A DNA stretch of 64,000 nucleotides. It comes from Arthrobacter sp. efr-133-R2A-120. GTDB taxonomy: Bacteria > Actinomycetota > Actinomycetes > Actinomycetales > Micrococcaceae. Below the pieces are notes generated by a model, which was not told the DNA's origin, ran no database searches, and saw nothing but the letters and a program-made list of their open reading frames with translations. How positions within the stretch are numbered: position 1 is the stretch's first letter; each line of letters begins with the position of its first letter. Both the position numbers and the translations under genes were made by a program. This document shows, one piece after another, positions 17,921 through 26,648 of this stretch. The stretch spans positions 59,450-123,449 of the forward strand of contig NZ_JARVRF010000032.1 in assembly GCF_030209835.1 (NCBI RefSeq). Reading direction: 5' to 3'.

Positions 17921-19237
17921 ATGGCAGCGAATCTTGACCCGTTCCAGTCGGCCCACAATGCTGGCCCTGGACGCCGCACCATCCTGAAAACGCTCGGAAT
18001 CAGTGCCGCGGGGCTCGCCGGCATTCCGCTGCTGGCTGCTTGCACGGGTGGCTCCGGGCCGGCTCCGGGAGCCTCATCGAGCAGCCTGACCTTCGGCTCC
18101 GGTTCCTCGGACGACGTTCCCAAGGCCGCCTACAAAGCCGTCACCGATGCCTTCACCAAGAAGTCCGGCATCACCGTGGCCACCAACGTCGTCCCGCACA
18201 ACGACTTCCAGAACAAGATCAACTCCTACCTCCAGGGCAGCCCCGACGATGCCTTCACGTGGTTCGCCGGCTACCGCATGCAGTACTACGCGGGCAAGGG
18301 CCTGCTGGCTCCCGTGGATGACGTGTGGGCAACCATCGGCAGCAACTTCTCCGACGCCATGAAGAAGGCCTCCACCGGGCCGGACGGCAAGATGTACCTC
18401 GTCCCCAACTACAACTACCCCTGGGGCTTCTTCTACCGGAAGAGCTTCTGGGCCGAAAAGGGCTACGCAGTGCCCAAGACGTTCGACGAACTGAAGACCC
18501 TGGCGGCCAAGATGAAAACCGACGGCATCATCCCCATCGGCTTCGCGGACAAGGACGGCTGGCCGGCCATGGGCACCTTCGACTACATCAACATGCGCCT
18601 CAATGGCTACCAGTTCCACATCGACCTGACCGCCCACAAGGAAAGCTGGGACCAGAAGAAGGTCAGCGACGTCTTCGACACCTGGAAGGCCCTCCTGCCG
18701 TTCCAGGACCCCAATGCCCTCGGCCAGACGTGGCAGGACGCGGCCAAGGCCCTCGAAGCCAAGAAGACCGGCATGTACCTGTTGGGTTCCTTCGTGACCC
18801 AGCAATTCACGGATCCCGCGGTGCTGGCGGACATCGATTTCTTCCCGTTCCCGGAAATCGCCGTGGAAGGCACCGACGCCGTCGAGGCCCCCATCGACGG
18901 GTTGCTCCTGTCCAAGAAGGGCGGCGACAACAAGGCGGCGCACGACTTCCTGGCATTCATGGGATCCGCCGAAGGCCAGAACGCCTATTCAGCCGTGGAC
19001 ACCTCGAACATCGCCACCGTCAAGGGCGCCGACACGTCAAAGTTCACCCCGCTGAACAAGAAGTGCGCGGACACCATCGCCAACGCCAAGTACATCAGCC
19101 AGTTCCTGGACCGGGACGCTCTCCCCGCCATGGCCAACAACGTGATGATCCCCGCGCTGCAGTCCTTCATCAAGGACGGCACCGTGGACGTCAAGAACCT
19201 TGAAGCGCAGGCCAAGACCCTTTACGCAGCCCAGTAG
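17921..19237 (+). CDS. sugar ABC transporter substrate-binding lipoprotein (cluster 1 family)
   Basis: A 438-residue extracytoplasmic solute-binding protein. The N-terminus has a twin-arginine motif (GRRTILKTLG, Arg18-19) and a lipobox LLAAC with Cys41, suggesting Tat export and lipid anchoring. The mature part has the SBP_bac_1/8 pattern (YKAVTDAFTKKSGITVATNV; FTWFAGYRMQYYAGKG; LVPNYNYPWGFFYRKSFWAE). The linked GH42 enzyme suggests a beta-galactoside or galactan-derived oligosaccharide as ligand. GGGAGAG precedes ATG 17921. It is the first gene of the operon with two permeases, beta-galactosidase and a DeoR regulator. Confidence 0.9.
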   Translation: MAANLDPFQSAHNAGPGRRTILKTLGISAAGLAGIPLLAACTGGSGPAPGASSSSLTFGSGSSDDVPKAAYKAVTDAFTKKSGITVATNVVPHNDFQNKINSYLQGSPDDAFTWFAGYRMQYYAGKGLLAPVDDVWATIGSNFSDAMKKASTGPDGKMYLVPNYNYPWGFFYRKSFWAEKGYAVPKTFDELKTLAAKMKTDGIIPIGFADKDGWPAMGTFDYINMRLNGYQFHIDLTAHKESWDQKKVSDVFDTWKALLPFQDPNALGQTWQDAAKALEAKKTGMYLLGSFVTQQFTDPAVLADIDFFPFPEIAVEGTDAVEAPIDGLLLSKKGGDNKAAHDFLAFMGSAEGQNAYSAVDTSNIATVKGADTSKFTPLNKKCADTIANAKYISQFLDRDALPAMANNVMIPALQSFIKDGTVDVKNLEAQAKTLYAAQ

Positions 19238-19251
19238 CTGAAGGAATCCCC

Positions 19252-20256
19252 ATGAGTACTACCGCCGAGAAACCGGCAGCACCGGACAGCGAACCCGGTG
19301 CTGCCGGGCGAACCACGGCCGGCAAGAGCCAGCCCGGCACGGACAGGCGGACCGGCAAAGCAGGCAGGGTCCGCCGCCTTACGCGCCGTGACAAGATCGT
19401 CCTCGCGGTCATGGTGGGCGTGCCGACCCTGATCCAGCTCCTGCTGGTCTGGCTGCCCACGCTCTTCTCCATTGCCCTGAGCTTCACCCGCTGGAACGGC
19501 CTGGACCTGAAGGACATCAAGGCCGCAGGGACGGACAACTACCGCTACGTGGTCCAGGACTATCCCCCGTTCTGGCCCGCCATCCAACACAACGTTCTAT
19601 GGCTCGTCTTCCTGGCCCTGATCGCGACACCCCTCGGCCTGCTTCTGGCCGTGCTCCTGGACCAGAAGATCCGCGGCAGCAAGATCTACCAGAGCATCTT
19701 CTTCACCCCGGTCATGTTGTCGCTGGCCCTCATCGGCATCATCTGGCAGCTCTTCTACAACCGGGACAGCGGGCTGCTGAACTACCTCCTGGGCACGGCG
19801 GGCACACCGCAAGCCGTGGACTGGTTCGGAAATTCGAACGTCAATATCTGGGCGGCCATGGTTGCGGCCACCTGGCGTCACGCGGGCTACGTCATGATCC
19901 TGTACTTGGCCGGGCTCAAGGGCGTGGACCCCTCGCTGCGGGAAGCGGCGTCGATCGACGGCGCCAACGCCGCCCAGACGTTCTTCCGCATTGTTTTCCC
20001 GGCAATGCGCCCCGTGAACATCGTGATCGTGGTGATCACCATCATCGAATCGCTACGTGCCTTCGACATCGTCTACGTCATCAACCGGGGGACCAACGGC
20101 CTTGAATTGATCAGCGCCCTGGTGATCCAGAACCTGGTCGGCGAAGGCCAGGTGATCGGCGTCGGCTCGTCCCTCGCGGTCATTCTCCTGGTCATCTCGT
20201 TGATCCCCATCGTTTTCTACCTCATCCGCACCTTCGGCAAGGAGAGCAAGGCATGA
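19252..20256 (+). CDS. sugar ABC transporter permease (MalF/UgpA type)
   Basis: A 334-residue binding-protein-dependent permease. A cytoplasmic N-terminal tail of about 45 charged residues precedes six predicted TM helices. The EAA loop is EAASIDGANAAQTFFRIVFP, which docks on the ATPase. AAGGA precedes the ATG, 14 bases after the binding-protein gene. It pairs with the next gene (4-base overlap). The operon encodes no ATPase, so a shared MsmK-type ATPase elsewhere is likely. Confidence 0.92.
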   Translation: MSTTAEKPAAPDSEPGAAGRTTAGKSQPGTDRRTGKAGRVRRLTRRDKIVLAVMVGVPTLIQLLLVWLPTLFSIALSFTRWNGLDLKDIKAAGTDNYRYVVQDYPPFWPAIQHNVLWLVFLALIATPLGLLLAVLLDQKIRGSKIYQSIFFTPVMLSLALIGIIWQLFYNRDSGLLNYLLGTAGTPQAVDWFGNSNVNIWAAMVAATWRHAGYVMILYLAGLKGVDPSLREAASIDGANAAQTFFRIVFPAMRPVNIVIVVITIIESLRAFDIVYVINRGTNGLELISALVIQNLVGEGQVIGVGSSLAVILLVISLIPIVFYLIRTFGKESKA

Positions 20257-21164
20257 GCACCCTCGCCAACCCCATCCCAAGCACCGCCGGAGCTGCGGCC
20301 GTCACCGTGAACTCGGGCAAGCGCCACTACGGGACCCATATCTTCCTGACCGTCATGGCGATCATGTGGCTGATTCCGCTGGGTTGGTCCTTGTTCACTG
20401 CTTTGCGGCCCAAGGCGGACACGGACAAATACGGCTACTTCAGCCTTGGCGGCACCTTCAATTTCGACAACTTCATCACGGCCTGGACCCAAGGCGGATT
20501 CTCGAAGTACCTCCTGAACTCGGTAATCATCACCGTCCCGGCGGTGCTGCTGACCCTGTTCTTCGCCTCGATGATGGCATTCGCCGTCTCCAGGGTGAGC
20601 TGGAAATTCAACGTCACCCTCCTGATCATGTTCACCGCCGGGAACCTCCTGCCCCCGCAGGTCCTGGCGGCCCCGTTGTTCGAGATGTTCAAACACGTCA
20701 CGCTGCCCTACTCCTTCAGCGATTCCGGCAACCTGCTCAACACCTACATCTCGGTGATCGCAGTGGACACGGCGTTCCAGATCGGGTTCTGCACGTTCGT
20801 GCTTTCCAACTACATGAAGGCCCTCTCCTCCGACCTGACGGAGGCCGCGCTCGTGGACGGCGCCGGGATCTGGCGGCAGTACTGGAACATCATCCTTCCA
20901 CTGTGCCGGCCCGCCCTCGCCGCGCTCGGAACCCTGGAAGTCATCTTCATCTACAACGATTTCTTCTGGCCGCTGCTCTTCATCCAAAGCGGAAACCGGC
21001 TGCCCATCACGACGGCCATCAACAACCTGCAGGGCGAGTTCCTCAGCAACTACAACCTCCTGGCGGCCGGCGCCACCATCACTGTGATACCCACCCTGAT
21101 CATCTACCTCGTGCTGCAGCGCCAATTCGTGGCCGGTCTCACGCTCGGTTCCAGCAAAGGATAA
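20253..21164 (+). CDS. carbohydrate ABC transporter permease (MalG/UgpE type)
   Basis: A 303-residue permease with six TM helices and the EAA motif EAALVDGAGIWRQYWNIILP. It forms a heterodimer with the preceding permease; the ATG overlaps its stop (ATGA). The typical GNLLPPQVLAAPLFEMF segment precedes the periplasmic loop. The beta-galactosidase gene starts 5 bases after its stop. Confidence 0.92.
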   Translation: MSTLANPIPSTAGAAAVTVNSGKRHYGTHIFLTVMAIMWLIPLGWSLFTALRPKADTDKYGYFSLGGTFNFDNFITAWTQGGFSKYLLNSVIITVPAVLLTLFFASMMAFAVSRVSWKFNVTLLIMFTAGNLLPPQVLAAPLFEMFKHVTLPYSFSDSGNLLNTYISVIAVDTAFQIGFCTFVLSNYMKALSSDLTEAALVDGAGIWRQYWNIILPLCRPALAALGTLEVIFIYNDFFWPLLFIQSGNRLPITTAINNLQGEFLSNYNLLAAGATITVIPTLIIYLVLQRQFVAGLTLGSSKG

Positions 21165-21169
21165 AACGC

Positions 21170-23230
21170 ATGGCAATGGACTACATCGTCGACAAGTTGG
21201 GCGGCCGGATCGCGTTCGGCGGCGACTACAACCCCGAACAATGGCCCGAAGAGGTCTGGAAACACGACGTCGCCCTCATGAAGGAAGCCGGGGTGAACCT
21301 GGTCAGTGTCGGAATCTTCAGTTGGGCGCTGCTGGAGCCCGAAGAAGGCCGGTACGAATTCGGCTGGCTGGACAGGATCCTGGACCTGCTCCACAGCAAC
21401 GGGATCAGCGTGGATCTTGCGAACGCGAGTGCCTCTCCGCCGCCGTGGTTCAGCCGGAAGTACCCCGATTCGCTCCCCGTGGATGCCGACGGCGTCCGGC
21501 AAAGTTACGGTTCCCGGCAAGCCTTCGCGGCATGCTCGCCCGACTATCGCCGGGCGGCAGCAGCCCTGACGACGGCGATAGTCGAGCGTTACGCGGGGCA
21601 CCCCGCCGTCGTGATGTGGCATGTCCACAACGAGTACGGCTGCCACAACCAGCCGGACTTCGGCCCCCATGCTGAGCGTGGCTTCCAGGAATGGCTGCAG
21701 GCCAGGTACGGGAGCCTCGATGCGCTCAATGAGGCCTGGGGCACGGCTTTCTGGTCCCAGCATTACTACGACTGGGCCGAGATCCTCCCGCCGCGCCGCT
21801 CCGGAACGTGGGTGAACCCCACCCAGCAACTGGATTTCGCGAGGTTCTCCTCAGATGCCCTTCTCGAGTGCTTCAACGCGGAGGCAGAGATCATCAGGGC
21901 GCATTCGAAGCACCCCGTGACCACCAATTTCATGGGCTTCAACATGGGCCTGACCGCCCCTGTGGACTATTGGCGCTGGTCCGGACACATGGATGTCGTG
22001 TCCAATGACCACTACCTGATCGCCGCCGACGAACGGAACTTCCAGGACCTGGCCATGACGGCGGACCTCACCCGCGGCTGGGCACAGGGCAAACCATGGC
22101 TCCTGATGGAACACTCCACTTCGGCAGTCAACTGGCAGCCCCGCAATGTGGCCAAAGCCCCGGGCGAAATGCTGCGCAACTCCCTGCAGCACGTGGCCCG
22201 CGGAACCGACGGCGTGTTGTTCTTTCAATGGCGTGCCTCCCGCGCCGGGGCCGAAAAGTACCACTCCGGACTGGTCCCCCACGCCGGCCGCGACAGCAAG
22301 GTGTGGCGCGAAGTGGTGGAGCTGGGACGGGCGCTCGAAAGCATTTCGGAGGTGGCCGGCTCCACGGTCCAGGCCGAAGCCTGCATCATCCACGACACCG
22401 ACGCCCGCTGGGGCACCGAACTGGACTCGCACCCCAGCGAGGACGCCCGGAACCTCCCGGAAACGCGGCGCTGGCACGATGCCCTCTACCGGGCAGGCGT
22501 CACCACGGACATCCAGCAAAGCACCGATGACCTCTCCGGCTACAAACTGGTGATCGCGCCCATGCTGTACCTAGTCACGGATGAGTCCGCCGCGAAGCTC
22601 CACGAGTATGTCGAAGCCGGCGGAACCCTCGTGATCACGTATTTCTCCGGGATCGTTGACCAGAACGACCACATCCGGATGGACCCGGTCAACGGCGGCG
22701 GTTATCCGGGCGCATTCTCCGAACTGCTGGGCGTGAGCATGGAGGAATTCTTCCCACTGCGCTCCGACGATACGGTGGGCTTGAGCCGCTTCGGCTCCGG
22801 GTCACTCTGGAGCGAGCTGGGGAAGGCAACCGGGGCGGAGGTTCTTGCCACGTTCGGCGCCGGCGCAGGCATGAGCGGCGCGGGCACCGGCGTCGACGGC
22901 TCGCCCGCGGTGACCCGCCGGGCGGGATCTGCCGGACGCGGTGCCGCCTACTACGTGGCCACCAGCCTGGGCCGCGGAGGGCTGGCCGAACTGGTCCAGC
23001 TACTCTGCTCCGACGCCGGGGTGGAACCGGTCCTGGGCGTTCAGCCCCCGGAGGACGTGGAAATCGTCCGCAGGAGCAACGGCACCAAGGACTGGACTTT
23101 CGTCATCAACCACAGTGCGCGGGACGCTGAGGTGACGCTCGACGGCGTCGAGCTCCTCAGCGGGACACCCACCGGAGGTACGCTGAACCTTACTGCCGGA
23201 GGCGTCGCCGTCGTCGCCACTCCCGCCTAA
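21170..23230 (+). CDS. beta-galactosidase, glycoside hydrolase family 42
   Basis: A 686-residue GH42 enzyme. The TIM barrel begins with IAFGGDYNPEQWPEEVWKHD. The acid/base is Glu155 in HVHNEYG and the nucleophile is Glu314 in LLMEHSTSAVNWQ. A trimerisation (GATase-like) domain and a small C-terminal beta domain follow. No signal peptide, so it is cytoplasmic and hydrolyses imported beta-galactosides to galactose. AAAGGA lies about 7 bases before ATG 21170; ATG 21176 is an alternative. A Gly/Ala-rich insert near residues 565-590 is probably a surface loop. Confidence 0.94.
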   Translation: MAMDYIVDKLGGRIAFGGDYNPEQWPEEVWKHDVALMKEAGVNLVSVGIFSWALLEPEEGRYEFGWLDRILDLLHSNGISVDLANASASPPPWFSRKYPDSLPVDADGVRQSYGSRQAFAACSPDYRRAAAALTTAIVERYAGHPAVVMWHVHNEYGCHNQPDFGPHAERGFQEWLQARYGSLDALNEAWGTAFWSQHYYDWAEILPPRRSGTWVNPTQQLDFARFSSDALLECFNAEAEIIRAHSKHPVTTNFMGFNMGLTAPVDYWRWSGHMDVVSNDHYLIAADERNFQDLAMTADLTRGWAQGKPWLLMEHSTSAVNWQPRNVAKAPGEMLRNSLQHVARGTDGVLFFQWRASRAGAEKYHSGLVPHAGRDSKVWREVVELGRALESISEVAGSTVQAEACIIHDTDARWGTELDSHPSEDARNLPETRRWHDALYRAGVTTDIQQSTDDLSGYKLVIAPMLYLVTDESAAKLHEYVEAGGTLVITYFSGIVDQNDHIRMDPVNGGGYPGAFSELLGVSMEEFFPLRSDDTVGLSRFGSGSLWSELGKATGAEVLATFGAGAGMSGAGTGVDGSPAVTRRAGSAGRGAAYYVATSLGRGGLAELVQLLCSDAGVEPVLGVQPPEDVEIVRRSNGTKDWTFVINHSARDAEVTLDGVELLSGTPTGGTLNLTAGGVAVVATPA

Positions 23231-23259
23231 CCACCCGCCGTCCCTCCAGAAAGGCTCCG

Positions 23260-24039
23260 ATGCTTCAGGCAGCCCGCCACACCGCCATTGTCGACGCCGT
23301 CCAGCGCGAACGGGTTGTCCGTGTCTCGGATCTCGCGCAACTGCTGGGCGTCTCAGCCATGACTGTTCGGCGCGACATCGAGTCGCTTGAGGAGTCCGGG
23401 CTCGTCGAGCGTATCCATGGCGGGGCCAAGATACCCGGCGATGCCCGGACCCACGAGCCCGGCTTTGAGCTGAAATCGACCCAGCTGATCGAGGAAAAAC
23501 ACGCGATCGCCGTCGAGGCCGCCACCCTGGTCCACGAGGGCATGGCTGTGGGCCTGAGCGCCGGAACCACCACCTACGAGCTCGCCAAGGTACTCCTGGA
23601 AGGCCCGCGGATCACGGTGGTGACGAACTCCATCAGGATTGCGGATCTCTTCCACAATGCCTCGGGTTCGCGGGAGGGTTTCCCGGTCATCGTGACGGGT
23701 GGCGAGCGCACGCCGTCGGACGCTTTGGTGGGTCCCATCGCGACGGCCGCGCTGAAGCAACTGCACTTGGACACGCTGTTCCTGGGCGTCCACGGCATGG
23801 ACGCGGACGCCGGGTTCACCACCCCGAACCTGCAGGAAGCCGAAACCAACCGGGCGTTCATCAGTGCGGCCCGCAACGTGGTGGTCTTGGCGGACCACAG
23901 CAAGTGGGGAACGGTGGGCATCGCCTCGATTGCCCAGTTGGAGGAAGCCGACGTGCTCGTGACGGACTCGCATCTCGGCGAGGATGCCCGGCGCATCCTC
24001 GCCGACGGCGTCGGGAAGCTCAGGATCGCAGCTCCCTAG
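23260..24039 (+). CDS. DeoR/GlpR-family transcriptional regulator
   Basis: A 259-residue regulator. A DeoR HTH occupies residues 6-60 (RHTAIVDAVQRERVVRVSDL; LGVSAMTVRRDIESLEESGLVERIHGG). The C-terminal sugar-phosphate sensor domain has GLSAGTTTYELAKVL and VVLADHSKWG. It lies 29 bases after the beta-galactosidase gene in the same direction, so it probably controls the operon in response to a galactose-derived phosphate and is itself part of it. The operator is likely in 17841-17893. Confidence 0.92.
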   Translation: MLQAARHTAIVDAVQRERVVRVSDLAQLLGVSAMTVRRDIESLEESGLVERIHGGAKIPGDARTHEPGFELKSTQLIEEKHAIAVEAATLVHEGMAVGLSAGTTTYELAKVLLEGPRITVVTNSIRIADLFHNASGSREGFPVIVTGGERTPSDALVGPIATAALKQLHLDTLFLGVHGMDADAGFTTPNLQEAETNRAFISAARNVVVLADHSKWGTVGIASIAQLEEADVLVTDSHLGEDARRILADGVGKLRIAAP

Positions 24040-24119
24040 CGCGTAGGAGACCCAACTGATCCCCACCGCCACCCTCGCCTCGCAAGCTCGGCCAGGGAAC
24101 CCGGGCGGCGTGGGCCCAC

Positions 24120-24161
24120 GCAGTTGTTGTCGTTATGAGCGCTCAAAACGACAACAACTGC
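24120..24161. repeat. dispersed palindromic element, copy 1
   Basis: GCAGTTGTTGTCGTT (24120-24134) is repeated inverted at 24147-24161 with a 12-base centre. It lies between the convergent DeoR and LacI genes, 80 bases after one stop and 23 before the other. The same sequence occurs at 46026-46065 and 61982-62043. CTAGTTGGGG continues on the right, and CCCAACTGATCCCC occurs at 24049-24062 as a possible distant partner. It could act as a bidirectional terminator. Confidence 0.85.
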
Positions 24162-24184
24162 GAGCTAGTTGGGGTGGGAAGGCG

Positions 24185-25213
24185 CTACGGGCACCCGCAC
24201 GATTGGCGGATCCGCAATTGCGTGGGGAAGACCCTGTGCTGCGGGGGTTCGTTGCGATTCTCGCCCACCAGCGCGGACACGGCCGCCTCCGCCATCTCCC
24301 ACACCGGCTGCTCCACGGTGGTCAGGGCCGGCCAGCTATACTCCGCCTCAACCGAGCCGTCAAAGGACGCCACGGCGATATCCTCCGGAACGGATAGACC
24401 TGCCTCGCGGATTGCCCGCAGAACCCCGATTGCCTGCATATCGGAGCTGGCGAAGATCGCCGTCGGGCGGTTGTCCGCGGCCAGGAGCTGTTGTCCGGCA
24501 GCGTAGCCCCCGGGTCGGTCGAACCCGCCGCGGGCGAGCGGCCCAACAGGGAGTCCGGCAGCTTCGAGCGCCCGCCGCCACCCCTCCTCACGCCCATCGG
24601 CCTCGTTGTCCGCTGTGATGCCCATGGCAAGTCCGATATTGGTGTGTCCGTGGCCGATCAAATGTTCCACGGCAAGGCGGGCTCCGGCTTCGAGGTCCAC
24701 GCCAACGCTATTGAATCCAGGAGCGATCGAGGCATGGTTCAGCAGCACCGAGGGGATTTCCGCGCCGACAAGCTCCAGTAGATCGGGTTCGAACATGACG
24801 CTGGCCAGGACCACTCCATCAACCTGCCTGGCAGCGAGGTTGCGGATGTGGCGGCGTTCGGATTCCAGTTTGTTGTCGGAATTCGTCAACAGAAGGGCAT
24901 ATCCGCGCTCGGCGGCCGCCACTTCCACAGCGTGTCCCAGCAGCGCCCAGAACGGGTTGCTGGAGTCCGGAATCACCAGGCCGAGGGTTTGGTTGGACCC
25001 CATTTTGAGCGCTCGCGCGGCGGCATTCGGGCGGTACCCCAGGATCCGGATGGCGTCCTGGACCTTCGCTTCCGTCGCCGGCGCCACTTTCTTGGGGCCA
25101 CCGTTCACCACATAGCTCACGACGGCGGTGCTCACCCCGGCGTACCGGGCCACGTCTTTGCGCGTCACCGGTCCGCGCGGGGTGTGCACTGCCGAACTAG
25201 TCATGGTGATCAT
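24185..25213 (-). CDS. LacI-family transcriptional regulator
   Basis: A 342-residue repressor-type protein. The HTH (VTRKDVARYAGVSTAVVSYVVNG) is followed by the hinge helix region NAAARALKMG, then the periplasmic-binding-like sensor (LGLVIPDSSNPFWALLGHAV to the C-terminus). I chose ATG 25213; ATG 25204 also fits and no clear Shine-Dalgarno decides. It lies 5 bases after the Gfo/Idh gene in the same operon, divergent from the alpha-galactoside transporter genes. It probably binds the paired ATCTACTCG sites at 26511-26604. Confidence 0.92.
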   Translation of the reverse strand: MITMTSSAVHTPRGPVTRKDVARYAGVSTAVVSYVVNGGPKKVAPATEAKVQDAIRILGYRPNAAARALKMGSNQTLGLVIPDSSNPFWALLGHAVEVAAAERGYALLLTNSDNKLESERRHIRNLAARQVDGVVLASVMFEPDLLELVGAEIPSVLLNHASIAPGFNSVGVDLEAGARLAVEHLIGHGHTNIGLAMGITADNEADGREEGWRRALEAAGLPVGPLARGGFDRPGGYAAGQQLLAADNRPTAIFASSDMQAIGVLRAIREAGLSVPEDIAVASFDGSVEAEYSWPALTTVEQPVWEMAEAAVSALVGENRNEPPQHRVFPTQLRIRQSCGCP

Positions 25214-25218
25214 GCTAA

Positions 25219-26421
25219 CTACAAAGCCTCGGGCGCATCTCCAAAGTCCGTGATGGGGAGGCGTTCGCCGCCGCGGAGCGCGGACTCGTGAGCCACGACG
25301 CCGGGGAGCGTGAAGCGGGCGGCCACCCACGCGTTGACCGGCGGAAGGCTTCCTTTGTTCACGGCTGTGACGAAGTCGTCCACGAGGAACTGGTGGCTGC
25401 CTTCGTGCCCGGTCGGAGCTCCCTCGAATTCAACGGGGAGCCGGCCGGCGTCGTGCACCGGAGCGAGGCCGGAGATGAAGGCACCGCGGAGTTCGGGGGC
25501 GACGTCCGCCAAGGAGGGGTCATCCGCCGACATGCTCGGCTTGGTCTCCACCTGCTCGGAGACGTCCAGGACTCCCTCCTTGTCCTGCCACAGCGTGGTG
25601 GTGGCCAACTGCTCGAAGCTTGCCTCCGTGCCGAAGAAACGGAAGCGCGATTCGCGGATGTGCGAGGGGTAGCCCACGCGGCGCATCTCGTTGGTGCGCA
25701 TCACGCCGCCGTCGTTCATTTCGAACAGCGCAGTGGCGTTGGAGAAGTCATTGTCGAACATGCTGACTTCCTTGTCGAAGACGCCGTCGCCGCGATCGTC
25801 CTTGACGCCGATGCAGCTGACGCTCACGGCGTGGCCCGGTATGGCGCCCAGCACGCCTCCGATGGCGTGCGTCGGGTACAGCATGGGCGGGTAGCTGGCG
25901 GTTGCTTTCCAGTTTTCGCCGCCGCTGTACTGGTAGGCCTCGTAGAAGCCCAGGTCCATGTCGTGGACGTAGTCGCCTTCGGTGTAGAAGATGCGGCCGA
26001 ACTTGCCGGCGGCGTGCTGCTTGCGCGCATAGACGGTTGCGGGGTTGTAGAAGCTGGTCTCCCCCATGGCGTAGACAAGTTTGGTCTCACGCACGGCTTC
26101 GATGATTCCGGCGATCTGTTCCTCGGAAATTGCCATCGGAACAGCCGAATAGACGTGCTTTCCGGCGCGCAGCGCCTTGATCACCAAGGGCCCGTGCGTC
26201 CAGCGCTGCGTGAAGATGGCGACGGCGTCGACGTCGGACGCCAGCAACTCGTCGAAACTGCCCATGGTGCCGTCGAGCCCCAGCTGTTCAACAGCTTTGG
26301 ACGCCCGTTCAGGGAGCTCGTCCACTGCGTAGACAGCGGAAACCCCGGGGTGGAGCTTGAAGAGGTGGGCGAATTGGCCGCCGAACTGGCCAAGGCCTAC
26401 TACTCCCATTGAAAACGTCAT
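25219..26421 (-). CDS. Gfo/Idh/MocA-family NAD(P)-dependent oxidoreductase
   Basis: A 400-residue protein. The Rossmann fold begins MGVVGLGQFGGQF, with the family motif near residue 95 (RAGKHVYSAVPMA, a variant of 'EKP' where the catalytic Lys of EKP is replaced in the usual position by AVP). The C-terminal GFO_IDH_MocA dimerisation domain follows. It probably oxidises or epimerises a sugar or cyclitol released from imported alpha-galactosides; galactinol or raffinose-type substrates are a guess. GAAGGG precedes ATG 26421. It shares a divergent regulatory region with the ABC transporter. Confidence 0.85.
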   Translation of the reverse strand: MTFSMGVVGLGQFGGQFAHLFKLHPGVSAVYAVDELPERASKAVEQLGLDGTMGSFDELLASDVDAVAIFTQRWTHGPLVIKALRAGKHVYSAVPMAISEEQIAGIIEAVRETKLVYAMGETSFYNPATVYARKQHAAGKFGRIFYTEGDYVHDMDLGFYEAYQYSGGENWKATASYPPMLYPTHAIGGVLGAIPGHAVSVSCIGVKDDRGDGVFDKEVSMFDNDFSNATALFEMNDGGVMRTNEMRRVGYPSHIRESRFRFFGTEASFEQLATTTLWQDKEGVLDVSEQVETKPSMSADDPSLADVAPELRGAFISGLAPVHDAGRLPVEFEGAPTGHEGSHQFLVDDFVTAVNKGSLPPVNAWVAARFTLPGVVAHESALRGGERLPITDFGDAPEAL

Positions 26422-26510
26422 TGTTAGCCCTTCGATTCGGGTGGATGGCTTCAGAATGCCCTCGCCCGCCCGGAGAGGCTCGACGAGTGACTCATGCCAG
26501 TGAATCACTG

Positions 26511-26521
26511 GGATCTACTCG
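26511..26521. promoter_or_regulatory. upstream LacI-type operator half (GGATCTACTCG)
   Basis: GGATCTACTCG is an exact 11-base copy of the left part of the operator at 26587-26604, 76 bases away (about seven helical turns). It extends into ACTCGAGT, a small palindrome. The spacing would allow looping by a tetrameric LacI-type protein. Confidence 0.6.
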
Positions 26522-26575
26522 AGTCAACAAAAAGCAATAAATCCAAAATAATCGAACAAAACTTCACAAAATTAC

Positions 26576-26605
26576 TTGACCCCTTCGGATCTACTCGTGT
26601 AGATT
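26576..26605 (+). promoter_or_regulatory. promoter of the alpha-galactoside ABC operon with overlapping LacI-type operator
   Basis: TTGACC (26576-26581), an 18-base spacer and TAGATT (26600-26605) form a plausible sigma-70 type promoter. The spacer and -10 are covered by ATCTACTCGTGTAGAT (26589-26604), an inverted repeat with 6-bp arms and a central CG, the usual form of LacI-family operators. Binding there would block polymerase. The start codon of the first permease is 43 bases downstream. Confidence 0.72.
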
Positions 26606-26648
26606 CACATCAGTTGTAACCCACATCACAGTCAGGAAAGGGTCGAAG

